A stretch of 34,456 nucleotides of DNA from Candidatus Fermentithermobacillaceae bacterium DTU015 (GTDB taxonomy: Bacteria > Bacillota > Sulfobacillia > Fermentithermobacillales > Fermentithermobacillaceae). The stretch covers positions 1 through 34,456 of the forward strand of contig LFST01000052.1 of the NCBI GenBank assembly GCA_001513185.1, read 5' to 3'. Made by a program: the position numbers and the translations under genes. The notes under the pieces are model-generated. The model was not told the DNA's origin, did no database searches, and saw only the letters and a list, made by a program, of their open reading frames with translations. Of the stretch, positions 1 to 8,338 are shown piece after piece; position 1 is the stretch's first letter; each line of letters starts with the position of its first letter.

Positions 1-397
1 TTGCTTCGTCTACAAAGGGAGTGGGAATCGGAGCAAAGATGCCTCTAAGCATTCTAGCTTCTCCTTTCGAAAGGATGAATCCAGGAACCTACGGACCCAC
101 TGGACGAAGTCTATGGAGGACTTCGACAACAAGACCGCTCTTCCTGCTAGAACTAGAGCTTCCTCTATCGTCAGCAAGCACATGAGAGCAGATGACAAAC
201 CCAAGTGACATAATAGGATGTAACTTCCAATTGCACCAAGTCTATTATATACACCTCGCAGTATTGGGCGAAATTGAAACAGGGGCGGTTGCCCGCCCCT
301 CTGTTGCCTGTACTGCTGCCGGCGTAAGGCCGGCTGCCATGCGCTATACCACCTGGCTGGTGCTTCTCAAACCACGCACCTGTATCTCAAGACACTC
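1..397. other. No supported gene; edge region with weak open frames
   Basis: About 400 bases downstream of nrdJ without a recognisable gene. On the plus strand one frame is open from the window edge to a TGA at 206-208; it would encode 68 very hydrophilic residues that match no family I know. On the minus strand a 64-residue frame (10-204, TTG start) looks more protein-like but has no ribosome binding site. A minus-strand TATAAT lies at about 243-248. Either frame could be the tail of a gene outside the window or chance. Two GC hairpins (281-300 and 318-334) lie nearer nrdJ. Confidence 0.3.
281..300 (-). terminator. Candidate terminator downstream of nrdJ
   Basis: A perfect 8-bp stem (AGGGGCGG with CCGCCCCT) and a 4-nt loop. 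On the minus strand it is followed by a modestly T-rich stretch (GTTTCAATTTC). It lies about 100 bases past the nrdJ stop. A second 6-bp GCCGGC hairpin at 318-334 lies between. The T-tract is weak, so this is a candidate only. Confidence 0.4.
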
Positions 398-3001
398 TCA
401 ACACTCACTGTATCCGCAAGCCAGGCACTTCTGGCAGCCCTCTACATGAACCAGGTTCCATGTGCCGCATGTAGGGCACAAGTTGAACCGCTTGCCCGGA
501 AGCAGAGGCAGCTCGTCCTGATAAGGGATAATCTCCTCTTCAGCTTCTTCCTCGCCTTTGCGGATATGGTTCACGTACTCATCGATAAATTGCCCTATCG
601 CATCAGGCACCGAACGCACCCTGTTGGGCCCAAACCCTATGCTCCTGGAACCGCCGATACCCATGAGCTGGTCGGCGATCTCCTGGGGGTCGATGCCGGA
701 CCTAAGGGCAATCGAGATTAGCCTGGCAATCGCCTCGGTAAACGCCGCCACATCGCTGCCAGCCTTGCCGATCTGGGCGAACAGCTCAACCGGATGGCCG
801 TCCAGAGCGTTGAGGGTAAGGAATAGCTTGCCCACAGGCGTCTCCTTGGCGGTTGTAAACCCTTCCAAGGTAGCAGGCCGTTCGATGGGCCTAATCCGTC
901 CCCAGACACCGTTGACCCTGCCCTTCTTGCCCGGGCCCGGCACGCCTTCTACTTCGGTGTGCTGAGCGCCCGGCTCTGCGGCAGCTGCACCGGCAGGGTC
1001 AGTAACCGTCTTGGCGCCCACCGTGAGAACCTGTTCCTCGCGGCTGCCGTCCCTGTACACGGTAACCCCCTTGCAGCCCAGCTTGTACGCTTGGATGAAC
1101 ACGTCACGCACGTCTTCCCTGGTGGCTTCCCGGCGGAAGTTTACGGTCTTTGAAACCGCATTGTGGGTGTACTTCTGAAATGCCGCCTGCATCTTAACGT
1201 GCCATTCAGGGGTAATCTCGTGGGCGGTCACAAAGATGCGCTTTACATCGTCGGGCACTTCGGAAATGCCGTGCAAGGTGCCGTGCTCAGCGATCTTCTC
1301 CATTAGTTCCTGGCTGTAAAAGCCCCTTGCCTCAGCCACACGCTGAAATCTCGGGTTAACTTCCACAAGTTTCTTGTTATCCAGCACGTTCCGGGTAAAA
1401 GCTATGCTAAACAGCGGCTCTATTCCCGACGATGCACCGGCGATTATGCTGATGGTTCCCGTAGGAGCGATAGTGGTCGTGGTAGCATTGCGCAGCCTGA
1501 TGCCTTTGTCTGCGTAAATGCTCTTCTCCCAATTGGGGAAAACCCCTCGGGTCTTGGCCAGCTCCTTAGACGCCTCAACCGACTCTTTCTCGATAAATTC
1601 CATGACCTGCTCGGCAAGCTTAACCGCCTGTTCAGAATTGTACGGGATGCCAAGATCCAGGAGCATATCAGCCCAGCCCATTACGCCCAAGCCGATTTTC
1701 CTGTTGCCATGGGACATATTATCTATTTCAGGCAAGGGATACTTGTTGGCATCGATCAGGTTGTCCAGGAAATGGACGGCCAGCCTTACCGCATCGGCCA
1801 TGCCTTTCCAATCTATGAACAGATCCGGATCGGCAGTGCCGGGTAATCCTTCCTGCCATACGGCTCTTGTGAAAGCACCCAGGTTGATGGAACCCAGGCA
1901 GCATGCCTCATAGGGCAACAGCGGTTGCTCCCCGCACGGATTGGTGCTTTCGATCTCCCCCAGCTCAGGCGTGGGGTTGTCCTTGTTGAGCCGGTCAAGG
2001 AACACGATCCCTGGCTCGCCGTTCCGCCACGCCTGGTCGACAATTTTCTCAAACACTTCTCTGGCGTTGAGCTTACCTGTGACCTTGCGGTTCCTGGGGT
2101 TGATGAGTTCGTAATCCTCGCCTGCCTCTACCGCCTGCATGAACTTTTCGGTGATACCAACGGAAATATTGAAATTGGTAAGTTCCTTCGTGTCAGTCTT
2201 GCATGTTATGAATTCCAATATATCCGGATGATCTACACGCAATATCCCCATGTTGGCACCCCGGCGCACACCACCTTGCTTCACCGCTTCGGTGGCAGCG
2301 TTAAACACTTTCATGAAAGATACGGGCCCCGATGCCACGCCGCCGGTTGAACGTACAACGTCGTTCTTTGGACGCAGCCTTGAAAAACTAAAACCTGTCC
2401 CTCCCCCCGACTGGTGGATCAAAGCAGCATGCTTAAGTGAGTCGAATATGCTGACCATTGAGTCGTCAACAGGCAGCACAAAACATGCGGACAGCTGCTG
2501 CAAGTCGCGGCCTGCGTTCATAAGCGCCGGAGAGTTGGGCATGAACTTACGCTCTACCATGACCTTGTAGAACTCAAGCGCCCTGTCGAGTATGTAATCT
2601 TCATTGGCCTCGGTAAACTGCTTCATCTCAGGCCAAGAGACTTTCATAAGCCCTTTTGACTCAAACCTTTCAAAAGCCATCTTGAGGGTTGCCCAGTCTT
2701 TGTCTGATATCCCGGGCAACTTCCGCGCAGCCTGCTTCTTAGACCGCTTGGCTTGTTTTGCGCTCTGCTCCGCTCCGTCCCGGGTGGCATCAGCTTCAGC
2801 TCCGTCCTGCCTCCCTCCGGAATAGACCTGGGGATGGTAGAGGATATCCATTAGAGCTATGTTCCTGGCTACCCGCCAAAACATCTCCATCGGAGTTTCA
2901 ATGGGCTTACCGCTCTTGTCCTTCCTCAGGTAGCGCCGCTCCAGCACCGCTATGGCGTTTTCTGAAAACTCCCCTTCAATCAGATCTAATTCTTTGGACA
3001 T
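398..3001 (-). CDS. nrdJ: Adenosylcobalamin-dependent (class II) ribonucleotide reductase
   Basis: Reduces ribonucleotides to deoxyribonucleotides using a B12-generated thiyl radical; cytoplasmic. About 867 residues. Family motifs seen: the NSPALMNAG block with a nearby Cys (SACFVLPV), the active-site NPCGEQPLLPYEACCLGSIN around residue 354, the PTGT block, a TSCPD-like segment near residues 700-800, and a Cys-rich tail (CPTCG...CQKCLACGYSEC) that fits the redox C-terminus. A Lys/Ala-rich insert lies near residues 70-100. The ATG at 3001 is chosen because GGGAGG sits 7 bases upstream; an in-frame GTG at 3016 overlaps that site. nrdR lies 54 bases upstream on the same strand and probably co-transcribes. 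Confidence 0.95.
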   Translation of the reverse strand: MSKELDLIEGEFSENAIAVLERRYLRKDKSGKPIETPMEMFWRVARNIALMDILYHPQVYSGGRQDGAEADATRDGAEQSAKQAKRSKKQAARKLPGISDKDWATLKMAFERFESKGLMKVSWPEMKQFTEANEDYILDRALEFYKVMVERKFMPNSPALMNAGRDLQQLSACFVLPVDDSMVSIFDSLKHAALIHQSGGGTGFSFSRLRPKNDVVRSTGGVASGPVSFMKVFNAATEAVKQGGVRRGANMGILRVDHPDILEFITCKTDTKELTNFNISVGITEKFMQAVEAGEDYELINPRNRKVTGKLNAREVFEKIVDQAWRNGEPGIVFLDRLNKDNPTPELGEIESTNPCGEQPLLPYEACCLGSINLGAFTRAVWQEGLPGTADPDLFIDWKGMADAVRLAVHFLDNLIDANKYPLPEIDNMSHGNRKIGLGVMGWADMLLDLGIPYNSEQAVKLAEQVMEFIEKESVEASKELAKTRGVFPNWEKSIYADKGIRLRNATTTTIAPTGTISIIAGASSGIEPLFSIAFTRNVLDNKKLVEVNPRFQRVAEARGFYSQELMEKIAEHGTLHGISEVPDDVKRIFVTAHEITPEWHVKMQAAFQKYTHNAVSKTVNFRREATREDVRDVFIQAYKLGCKGVTVYRDGSREEQVLTVGAKTVTDPAGAAAAEPGAQHTEVEGVPGPGKKGRVNGVWGRIRPIERPATLEGFTTAKETPVGKLFLTLNALDGHPVELFAQIGKAGSDVAAFTEAIARLISIALRSGIDPQEIADQLMGIGGSRSIGFGPNRVRSVPDAIGQFIDEYVNHIRKGEEEAEEEIIPYQDELPLLPGKRFNLCPTCGTWNLVHVEGCQKCLACGYSEC

Positions 3002-3055
3002 CAAACAGCCTCCCACCTAACTCAAAAATCGAGCCGGGCTGTCACGCTATGCAAG

Positions 3056-3526
3056 CTATCCGCGCTGCCGGCTCCTCTCGTCTAAGATCCGCTCCACTTC
3101 CTTGAGGAAACTGTCAACGTCACGGAATTCTCGGTAGACCGATGCAAATCTGACATAAGCCACGTCATCGATCTCTTTGAGCCTATCCATGACAAGTTCC
3201 CCGATTTGCCTGGAACTAATCTCGCCCTTGCCTGTGTCACGGACTTCTTTTTCGATGTCGAAAGATGCCTGCTCCAACACATCAAGAGGGATTGGCCTTT
3301 TTTCGCATGCCTTGAGCATTCCGTTAAGGATCTTTTCCCTTGAAAAAGCCTCTCTACTACCGTCCTTCTTTATGACTACCAGAGGCTGCCCCTCAATACG
3401 TTCATAGGTAGTGAACCGGCGTTTACAATCAGGGCATTCCCGACGCCTCCTCACGGCAGTCATTTCCTCAGTGGTCCTTGACTCTATCACCCTGGAATCA
3501 AGATGTCCGCAATAAGGGCACTTCAA
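3056..3526 (-). CDS. nrdR: Transcriptional repressor NrdR
   Basis: ATP/dATP-sensing repressor of ribonucleotide reductase genes. 156 residues, the usual length. The N-terminal zinc ribbon has Cys3, Cys6, Cys31 and Cys34 (MKCPYCG and [10 protein letters not shown]), followed by the conserved FTTYER and an ATP-cone domain at about residues 49-139 ([16 protein letters not shown]). The start is TTG with GGGGTGG about 8 bases upstream. It lies directly upstream of nrdJ, which fits regulation of its own operon; candidate NrdR boxes are 170-220 bases upstream. Confidence 0.96.
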   Translation of the reverse strand: MKCPYCGHLDSRVIESRTTEEMTAVRRRRECPDCKRRFTTYERIEGQPLVVIKKDGSREAFSREKILNGMLKACEKRPIPLDVLEQASFDIEKEVRDTGKGEISSRQIGELVMDRLKEIDDVAYVRFASVYREFRDVDSFLKEVERILDERSRQRG

Positions 3527-3616
3527 AGTTGTCCACCCCGGTCATGAGTTTATCTGCGTCAGGCCAAAATTGTTGGTGCCACTACCCTCCATTAGGACCA
3601 CCTAGCCGGAAAGGCC

Positions 3617-3640
3617 GGCATACCCTTGGCCGGGTATGCC
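3617..3640 (-). terminator. Hairpin between the thioesterase gene and nrdR
   Basis: A perfect 9-bp stem (GGCATACCC with GGGTATGCC) and a 6-nt loop, next to a smaller GCCGG/CCGGC pair. On the minus strand the following bases are GGCCTTTCC, so the T-tract is poor. It lies downstream of the candidate NrdR-box promoter, inside what would be the nrdR leader. It may be a partial terminator of the upstream gene or a leader structure; the sequence does not decide. Confidence 0.35.
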
Positions 3641-3696
3641 TATGAAGGGCTTTTCACACATTGGATCCCATAATTTAGTAGATCCAAACATGTGTT

Positions 3697-3745
3697 GGCA
3701 CCATATATATCTGCGTTCTCCATATTCGACACTATATGTGTGGTT
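3697..3745 (-). promoter_or_regulatory. Candidate tandem NrdR boxes upstream of nrdR-nrdJ
   Basis: Two AT-rich sites, CACCATATATAT (from 3699) and ACACTATATGTGT (from 3729), resemble the known NrdR box (core close to ACACwATATATwGTGT). Equivalent bases (C at 3701 and at 3732) are 31 bp apart, about three helical turns, the arrangement usual for paired NrdR boxes. Each matches about 10 of 16 consensus positions. Box 2 overlaps the stop codon of the thioesterase gene. Regulation is inferred from position and similarity. Confidence 0.5.
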
Positions 3746-4145
3746 CCTTGTGGATAACCGTCTTACGAAGAGATTTTTCGATAAATTTTGCTCGATCCAC
3801 CACGAACCGCTCATGGGTGCCTTGGCCCACTATGTCCACGCCATCATGGGCGCTCACCTCAAACACCAGCCTCCTGCCGTCAACCTCAGTGAGCACGGCT
3901 GTTGCGGTCACAGTGAGCCCGGGGGGCGTAGCTGCCAGATGCCTTATGTTCACCATGGTACCCACTGTGGTCTCCCCGTCTTCGAGGTAATCCTTGACTG
4001 CCTCAACGCTGGCTTCTTCCATGAGGAGTACCAGGTTGGGTGTGGAAAACACGTCTACGGCACCACTGCCTGTAGCCGAAGCGAGTGTATCTTCAGTCAC
4101 CTTTACTGACTTGCTGCCTTTAGTGCCAATAGGGATTTGCTTCAT
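3732..4145 (-). CDS. Hotdog-fold thioesterase of the fluoroacetyl-CoA thioesterase (FlK) type
   Basis: 137 residues. The hotdog core includes FSTPNLVLLMEEAS, GTMVNIRHLAATPPG and a VEVxAHDG-like strand. Thr35, Glu43 and His69 are spaced exactly like the FlK triad Thr42, Glu50 and His76 (8 and 26 residues apart), so an acyl-CoA thioesterase activity is likely. The real substrate is unknown, and many anaerobes carry such proteins without making fluoroacetate. The ATG at 4145 is chosen because GAGGTG lies about 8 bases upstream; an in-frame start at 4181 would overlap the end of the upstream OsmC gene region. It follows the OsmC gene at short distance, so the two may be co-transcribed. Confidence 0.8.
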   Translation of the reverse strand: MKQIPIGTKGSKSVKVTEDTLASATGSGAVDVFSTPNLVLLMEEASVEAVKDYLEDGETTVGTMVNIRHLAATPPGLTVTATAVLTEVDGRRLVFEVSAHDGVDIVGQGTHERFVVDRAKFIEKSLRKTVIHKEPHI

Positions 4146-4182
4146 CAAGAACACCTCGCTATGCATGTCACATAATATCATG

Positions 4183-4575
4183 TTACTGGTACGTCTGCTG
4201 GTTCAACGTATAGGTAAGGTGAACCGTGGCATTCAAAGATTGGACGACAGGGCATACCCTCTCTGTAATCTTCAGGTACTTCTCGAGAGTGTTTGTATCC
4301 AGCCCCTCGCACACAATATCGTAGTCCACGTTTATTTCTGTATACCTCCTGGGCGCCTTGTCGCTAATTATACCTCTAACTGTGAGCTTAACCTTGTCAG
4401 GTGTATACCCGTCCCTCTCCAGCAATGATTCCAGGGTTAGCCCGCTGCATCCGGCAACGGCCATAAGGAGCAATTCCATGGGGCTGGCGCCTTCTGAATC
4501 GATTACAAGTTCCTGATCCTCTGAATCCCTGTACTCGATCCTGTCTTCATACAAAACGGCCGACACCTTGGACAT
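4183..4575 (-). CDS. OsmC/Ohr-family peroxide-detoxification-type protein
   Basis: 130 residues, a typical OsmC domain length. The two characteristic cysteines are present: Cys43 in VAGCSGLTLESLL and Cys108 in ERVCPVVQSL. In the family these reduce organic hydroperoxides using thiols. The N-terminal strand-rich part and the SPMELLLMAVAGC helix fit the fold. The ATG at 4575 has a very strong AAAGGAGGT ribosome binding site. It is first of a short minus-strand pair with the thioesterase. Whether it is OsmC, Ohr or a YhfA-like member is not settled by sequence alone. Confidence 0.88.
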   Translation of the reverse strand: MSKVSAVLYEDRIEYRDSEDQELVIDSEGASPMELLLMAVAGCSGLTLESLLERDGYTPDKVKLTVRGIISDKAPRRYTEINVDYDIVCEGLDTNTLEKYLKITERVCPVVQSLNATVHLTYTLNQQTYQ

Positions 4576-4694
4576 GAGATTTACCTCCTTTGATTATCCC
4601 TTGTTTGTGTCTTGCTCATGATTGATCACGGGCACACAAGCTAGAAGTCCCGAACTACTGTCACAGCGCAAACTGCAACCAGGAAACGAGGTGA

Positions 4695-4703
4695 TGATAT
4701 AAT
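4695..4703 (+). promoter_or_regulatory. Extended -10 promoter element for the glycosylase gene
   Basis: TGATATAAT is a consensus TATAAT preceded by TGn, about 46 bases before the ATG at 4749. No good -35 hexamer is seen 17 bases upstream, which is tolerable for an extended -10 promoter. Initiation near 4710 would leave a leader of about 40 bases and argues against the upstream TTG at 4716. Confidence 0.45.
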
Positions 4704-4748
4704 CGTTGTTGGGACTTGAGAATATCTTGGGCACTAATTTCAGAGTAC

Positions 4749-5426
4749 ATGAAAAAACCAGCACCGTACAGGTCTATAGCTGTAAATGAATATCTTGCGC
4801 TGAGAGACAGGGAGCCGCAGGAGATCATCCTACGGTCAAAGCGGCAGCCCAGAGAATTCTATGCCCGGAGTGCCCTGGATTTAGCTCCAGATTTGCTGGG
4901 GTTGTTGCTCGTCCACCAGACCGGTGACGGCATTACCGCCGGGCTGATCACCGAAACCGAAGCATACGCAGGGCCTGAGGACAGGGCATGCCATGGGTAC
5001 AACATGCGGAGGACCCAGCGCAATGAGACGATGTACGGCCCCCCTGGAATTGCCTACGTGTATTTTGTGTATGGCATGCATTACTGCTTCAATGTAGTTG
5101 CCTTCCGAGAGGGAATCCCCCACGCGGTGCTAGTAAGGTCGGTAGAACCGGTGCTCGGAGAAGACATAATGCTCAAACGCAGGAAGGGCAAGCTCCCCTT
5201 GGCAACAGGCCCTGGAAGGCTGTGCCAAGCCATGGGGATCAGCAGTCACCATAACGGGGCCGATCTTGTAACGGGGAACCTCTACATAGCCAAGCCCCCG
5301 GGAAAGGACTTAACCCGGGAGCTTGAGATAATTACAACACCCAGGATAGGCATTGATTACGCAGGTGAAGCCAGGCATTACCCGTGGAGGTTCATGCTCA
5401 GCCCATCGTCTCCCCAAGGCGGTTAA
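4749..5426 (+). CDS. DNA-3-methyladenine glycosylase (AAG/MPG family)
   Basis: Removes alkylated or deaminated purines from DNA to start base excision repair. 225 residues. The family core is clear: REFYARSALDLAPDLLGLLLVH, then TETEAYAGPEDRACH (residues 68-82, holding the catalytic Glu and base-intercalating Tyr), RNETMYGPPGIAYVYFVYGMHYCFNVV, and the GPGRLCQAMGI block. About 35 N-terminal residues precede the conserved domain. The ATG at 4749 is preferred for its distance from the promoter, although its ribosome binding site is weak; a TTG at 4716 is possible. Its last 29 bases overlap the convergent yhaN-like gene. Confidence 0.93.
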   Translation: MKKPAPYRSIAVNEYLALRDREPQEIILRSKRQPREFYARSALDLAPDLLGLLLVHQTGDGITAGLITETEAYAGPEDRACHGYNMRRTQRNETMYGPPGIAYVYFVYGMHYCFNVVAFREGIPHAVLVRSVEPVLGEDIMLKRRKGKLPLATGPGRLCQAMGISSHHNGADLVTGNLYIAKPPGKDLTRELEIITTPRIGIDYAGEARHYPWRFMLSPSSPQGG

Positions 5427-8337
5427 GGTCCACAAGGTTACACCTGATGCCAAGTTTCTCGGCTACCGCCTGCTCACGCCCGTGACACGAAAACAGCAAG
5501 ATCTGATGGCGTTTGGAAAGCTCTGACACGATTTTGAGTGCCCCTTCAAGCCGCTTGTCGTCGTACTGCACAAAAGAATCGTCCAGGAAAAAGGGGAATG
5601 AATCCTTGTTTACTATGAGTTCAGCCACAGCCACCCTGAGGGCAAAGTAGCATTGGTCCACTGTGCCGCAGGACAGGTTGGCAATGGGCGTTTGGGATTT
5701 GTGCCCGGGATGGATGACGCTCATTTCAAGGTCTGGAGATATCCTTGTCTCATAATACTTGCCCTGGGTGATTTGCTTGAGGATCTCCCCGGTCCTCTCA
5801 TTAAGCAACGGCGCAAACTCACGGCGCAGGTTCCTGGACAGGTCCTCCAGGGTTTCAAGCGCCAGGTCCAAAGCTGCTTTGTCCTGGATTAGTTCTCTTT
5901 CAACTTCCGATACCCTGGCAAGATCCTCTTCTATGGAATACACAGGCCGCCCTTCACGCTGCCTGAGGTAGGCTTCCTTTTCCAGCGACGCTTTGCGTTC
6001 CCTAAGCCGGCCGAGTTCAGATCTAAGCTGGCTCAAATGCCTTTGCGCCTCTTGATAATCCTTTTCAGACACACTGTCTGCCGTAAAGCCACCGTCAAGC
6101 CCGCCGGAACCTAACCCTGGCCCCGAACCCAGAGCCGAACCGACACCTGAGCCTAAGTCCAAACCTGAGCCTGAACCCAAGCCCGATCCAAGCCCTGATC
6201 CAACCAGCTCACCAGCCAACCCGGCCATAGTATCTCCACCAATTGCTTGTTCCAGCTTGTCCAGTTCTGCCTCTAAATCCCCGAGATCTCTGCCTGCAAG
6301 TACAGCGCTTAGTTTTTCCTTGAGGTGTCCCAGCGCCTTGAGGGTATCCTCATATTCTTCGTGGGCCGCGATCTTGTCATGAAGTTCCTGCAGGGTTGCC
6401 ACGCCGGCAGCCTCAAGCAGCCGTGTCTCTGCCTGCTTGAGTTGCTCCTGCCTCGCCCGCAGCTTGGACAGCACACCTTCAAACTCCTTCACCCTGCGCT
6501 CAACGTTCCCTATTTCACCCTGTATAGCGGCGGCTTGCTTGAGTTTAGCCCGGAGCATGTCCACCGCCGCTTCAGTAACCGCCTGCCCCGGGGCAAGACA
6601 CCCTGTCTTCATGAGCACCGACATCAGTTCCCTTTCGGTAGCCGAAAACTCCTGTGACGACTCATACCAATACCTGTGGGCCAAGTCATACTGCTCTTTG
6701 GCGTTTAAGAGGCGGGTGTGGAATTCAGACACCTTATGGAAACGGCGGCGCAACTCTTCCACCGAAGTTGCACCGTAAAGTTCCAGGAAATCATACAACT
6801 CTGCCTTGGCTTGGGCAATTCTTTTTTCCTGGGCTTCAACCATGGCTGCTGCTTGGTTGTACACTTCTTCTGCCTGGAACCTTACATCCAGCGCCTTTTT
6901 CCGCGTGTATGACCCGATACCGAAAACTACCACTGCTATTGCAAACGCAGGTACAGCCAGCGGCAGCCCGACGATAGTCAGGGCAATCGCTATGCCCAGC
7001 ACCCCAAGGGACAAGGCGTACAGCCAGGCCCCTGCGCCCCTTACGTCGGCCTGGGCCAGCCCGGCTTTAGCTTGCTCCAATTCCACATCGAGTTTTGACT
7101 TTTCCCGCTCTGAAAGCACCACAATCTCTTGAAGCTTTTCGGCCTCTGCCAGCGCTGCCTCTGCGTCAGACAGATGGCCCATATCAGCTGCCTGCTGTTC
7201 CAGACGCCTCAGCATGCGCCTGGCTTCATTAGCATGCCTTTCGCTCCTGCTCGCACCTGCTTTACACGTTAGGTATTTCGAGTACATCCCTGACACCTGC
7301 TCCTGGGTAAGCCCAGTAGAAAGCACCCTGTCGTATTGGCCTAGTTCCTCCGTAAGCGCCTGTTTCTTGGCCTCCAGGTTCATGAGCTCCGCCCGGACCT
7401 CATTTATCCTGGCCTCCAGGTCTTGCTTGCTGTGGACCAGCTGCTGCAGATCCTGTTTGATATTGTGGGGAAGCTGCTGTGCCCATTCCAAGCGGCTCAG
7501 GGTGTGTTCAAGCCCGGTTATCTCCTGCTTAAGCTCCCTGGCCTGGGACACCACCTTCCTCAGCAAAAACGCCCTTATGCAGTCTACCTGCCTGGACGCC
7601 TCCTCAGCCTTACGGGCCAGCGCCGCTTCTTCCTGCCTGAGCCGGCGGAGTTCCACCATGACTTTCCTTACCTGAGCTTCCCTTTCCCGGGCTTCTTCGA
7701 GTTCCCGGGTAAGCTCGGCCTTTTGTTCTAATACCACATCCAGCTTGGCCCGGGCGCTCCTGGGGGTCTTGATCTTGGCGCGCTCCACGTTGAGCACCGC
7801 CAAAGCCTTGGTGAAAGAAAGATCGTCTTCGGTGCCTTGGAGTATATTTTCGAGCTTGCCCTGGATCTCCAGGCCCAGGTCCCCGTCTTGGCCGCTTCCA
7901 AGCTGGCCTATCCAGATAGTGTTGCGGAATTCCTTAGCAGACAGCCCCAGGTGCAGCTGGGCGAAGTTGTACTCTTTGCGGGAATCCTGCACAAATTCAT
8001 GGGTAATTTCTTCCCCTGTTACGTCGTCGTAAATCTTGGTGATGTCGGGCTCAAACCATCTCTCCACCCGGTAAACCCTGCCGCCGGCTTCATAAACCAT
8101 GATACCTCGGTACTCTTGGCCTTCCCAAGGCTTGTACCTGTCAAATTCAGGAGTCCTGTAAACCCTGGTGCGCCCTTCTTTTTTGAAACCGTACAGCATC
8201 CCCAAAATGAACGCAGCCAGCGTGGATTTACCGCTTTCGTTGTCCCCGGTGATTATGTTAAGCCCATCTTCCAGTATTATAGGCTCGCTTGCATGAAATT
8301 TGCCAAAAGCCAGGGGCCAGAGGCTCTTGAGCTTCAA
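5398..8337 (-). CDS. YhaN-like AAA ATPase (SbcC/Rad50-type SMC-like protein)
   Basis: 979 residues. Walker A GDNESGKST is at 31-39, long coiled coils fill the middle, an ABC-type signature (LSCGTVDQCYFALR) lies at about 885-898 and Walker B (FPFFLDDSF) near 913-921. Two hydrophobic segments interrupt the coil at about 437-476, as in Bacillus YhaN-type proteins, suggesting membrane attachment. A Gly/Ser-rich stretch at about 701-747 is unusual. It should act with the adjacent YhaO-like phosphoesterase in DNA end processing or repair. The TTG at 8337 is chosen because AAGGAGG sits 10 bases upstream and it begins one base after the yhaO stop; an in-frame ATG at 8370 would place that site inside the gene. 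Confidence 0.88.
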   Translation of the reverse strand: MKLKSLWPLAFGKFHASEPIILEDGLNIITGDNESGKSTLAAFILGMLYGFKKEGRTRVYRTPEFDRYKPWEGQEYRGIMVYEAGGRVYRVERWFEPDITKIYDDVTGEEITHEFVQDSRKEYNFAQLHLGLSAKEFRNTIWIGQLGSGQDGDLGLEIQGKLENILQGTEDDLSFTKALAVLNVERAKIKTPRSARAKLDVVLEQKAELTRELEEAREREAQVRKVMVELRRLRQEEAALARKAEEASRQVDCIRAFLLRKVVSQARELKQEITGLEHTLSRLEWAQQLPHNIKQDLQQLVHSKQDLEARINEVRAELMNLEAKKQALTEELGQYDRVLSTGLTQEQVSGMYSKYLTCKAGASRSERHANEARRMLRRLEQQAADMGHLSDAEAALAEAEKLQEIVVLSEREKSKLDVELEQAKAGLAQADVRGAGAWLYALSLGVLGIAIALTIVGLPLAVPAFAIAVVVFGIGSYTRKKALDVRFQAEEVYNQAAAMVEAQEKRIAQAKAELYDFLELYGATSVEELRRRFHKVSEFHTRLLNAKEQYDLAHRYWYESSQEFSATERELMSVLMKTGCLAPGQAVTEAAVDMLRAKLKQAAAIQGEIGNVERRVKEFEGVLSKLRARQEQLKQAETRLLEAAGVATLQELHDKIAAHEEYEDTLKALGHLKEKLSAVLAGRDLGDLEAELDKLEQAIGGDTMAGLAGELVGSGLGSGLGSGSGLDLGSGVGSALGSGPGLGSGGLDGGFTADSVSEKDYQEAQRHLSQLRSELGRLRERKASLEKEAYLRQREGRPVYSIEEDLARVSEVERELIQDKAALDLALETLEDLSRNLRREFAPLLNERTGEILKQITQGKYYETRISPDLEMSVIHPGHKSQTPIANLSCGTVDQCYFALRVAVAELIVNKDSFPFFLDDSFVQYDDKRLEGALKIVSELSKRHQILLFSCHGREQAVAEKLGIRCNLVDLNRLGETMG

Positions 8338-8338
8338 G

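Noticed and set aside
1..208. Truncated transposase or other mobile-element gene at the left edge
   Set aside because: The 68-residue open frame lacks any motif of transposases or recombinases, and no inverted repeats flank it.
3527..3731. Cobalamin riboswitch upstream of the B12-dependent reductase operon
   Set aside because: No convincing B12 box or the expected set of stems was found; only local hairpins and the NrdR-like boxes are visible.
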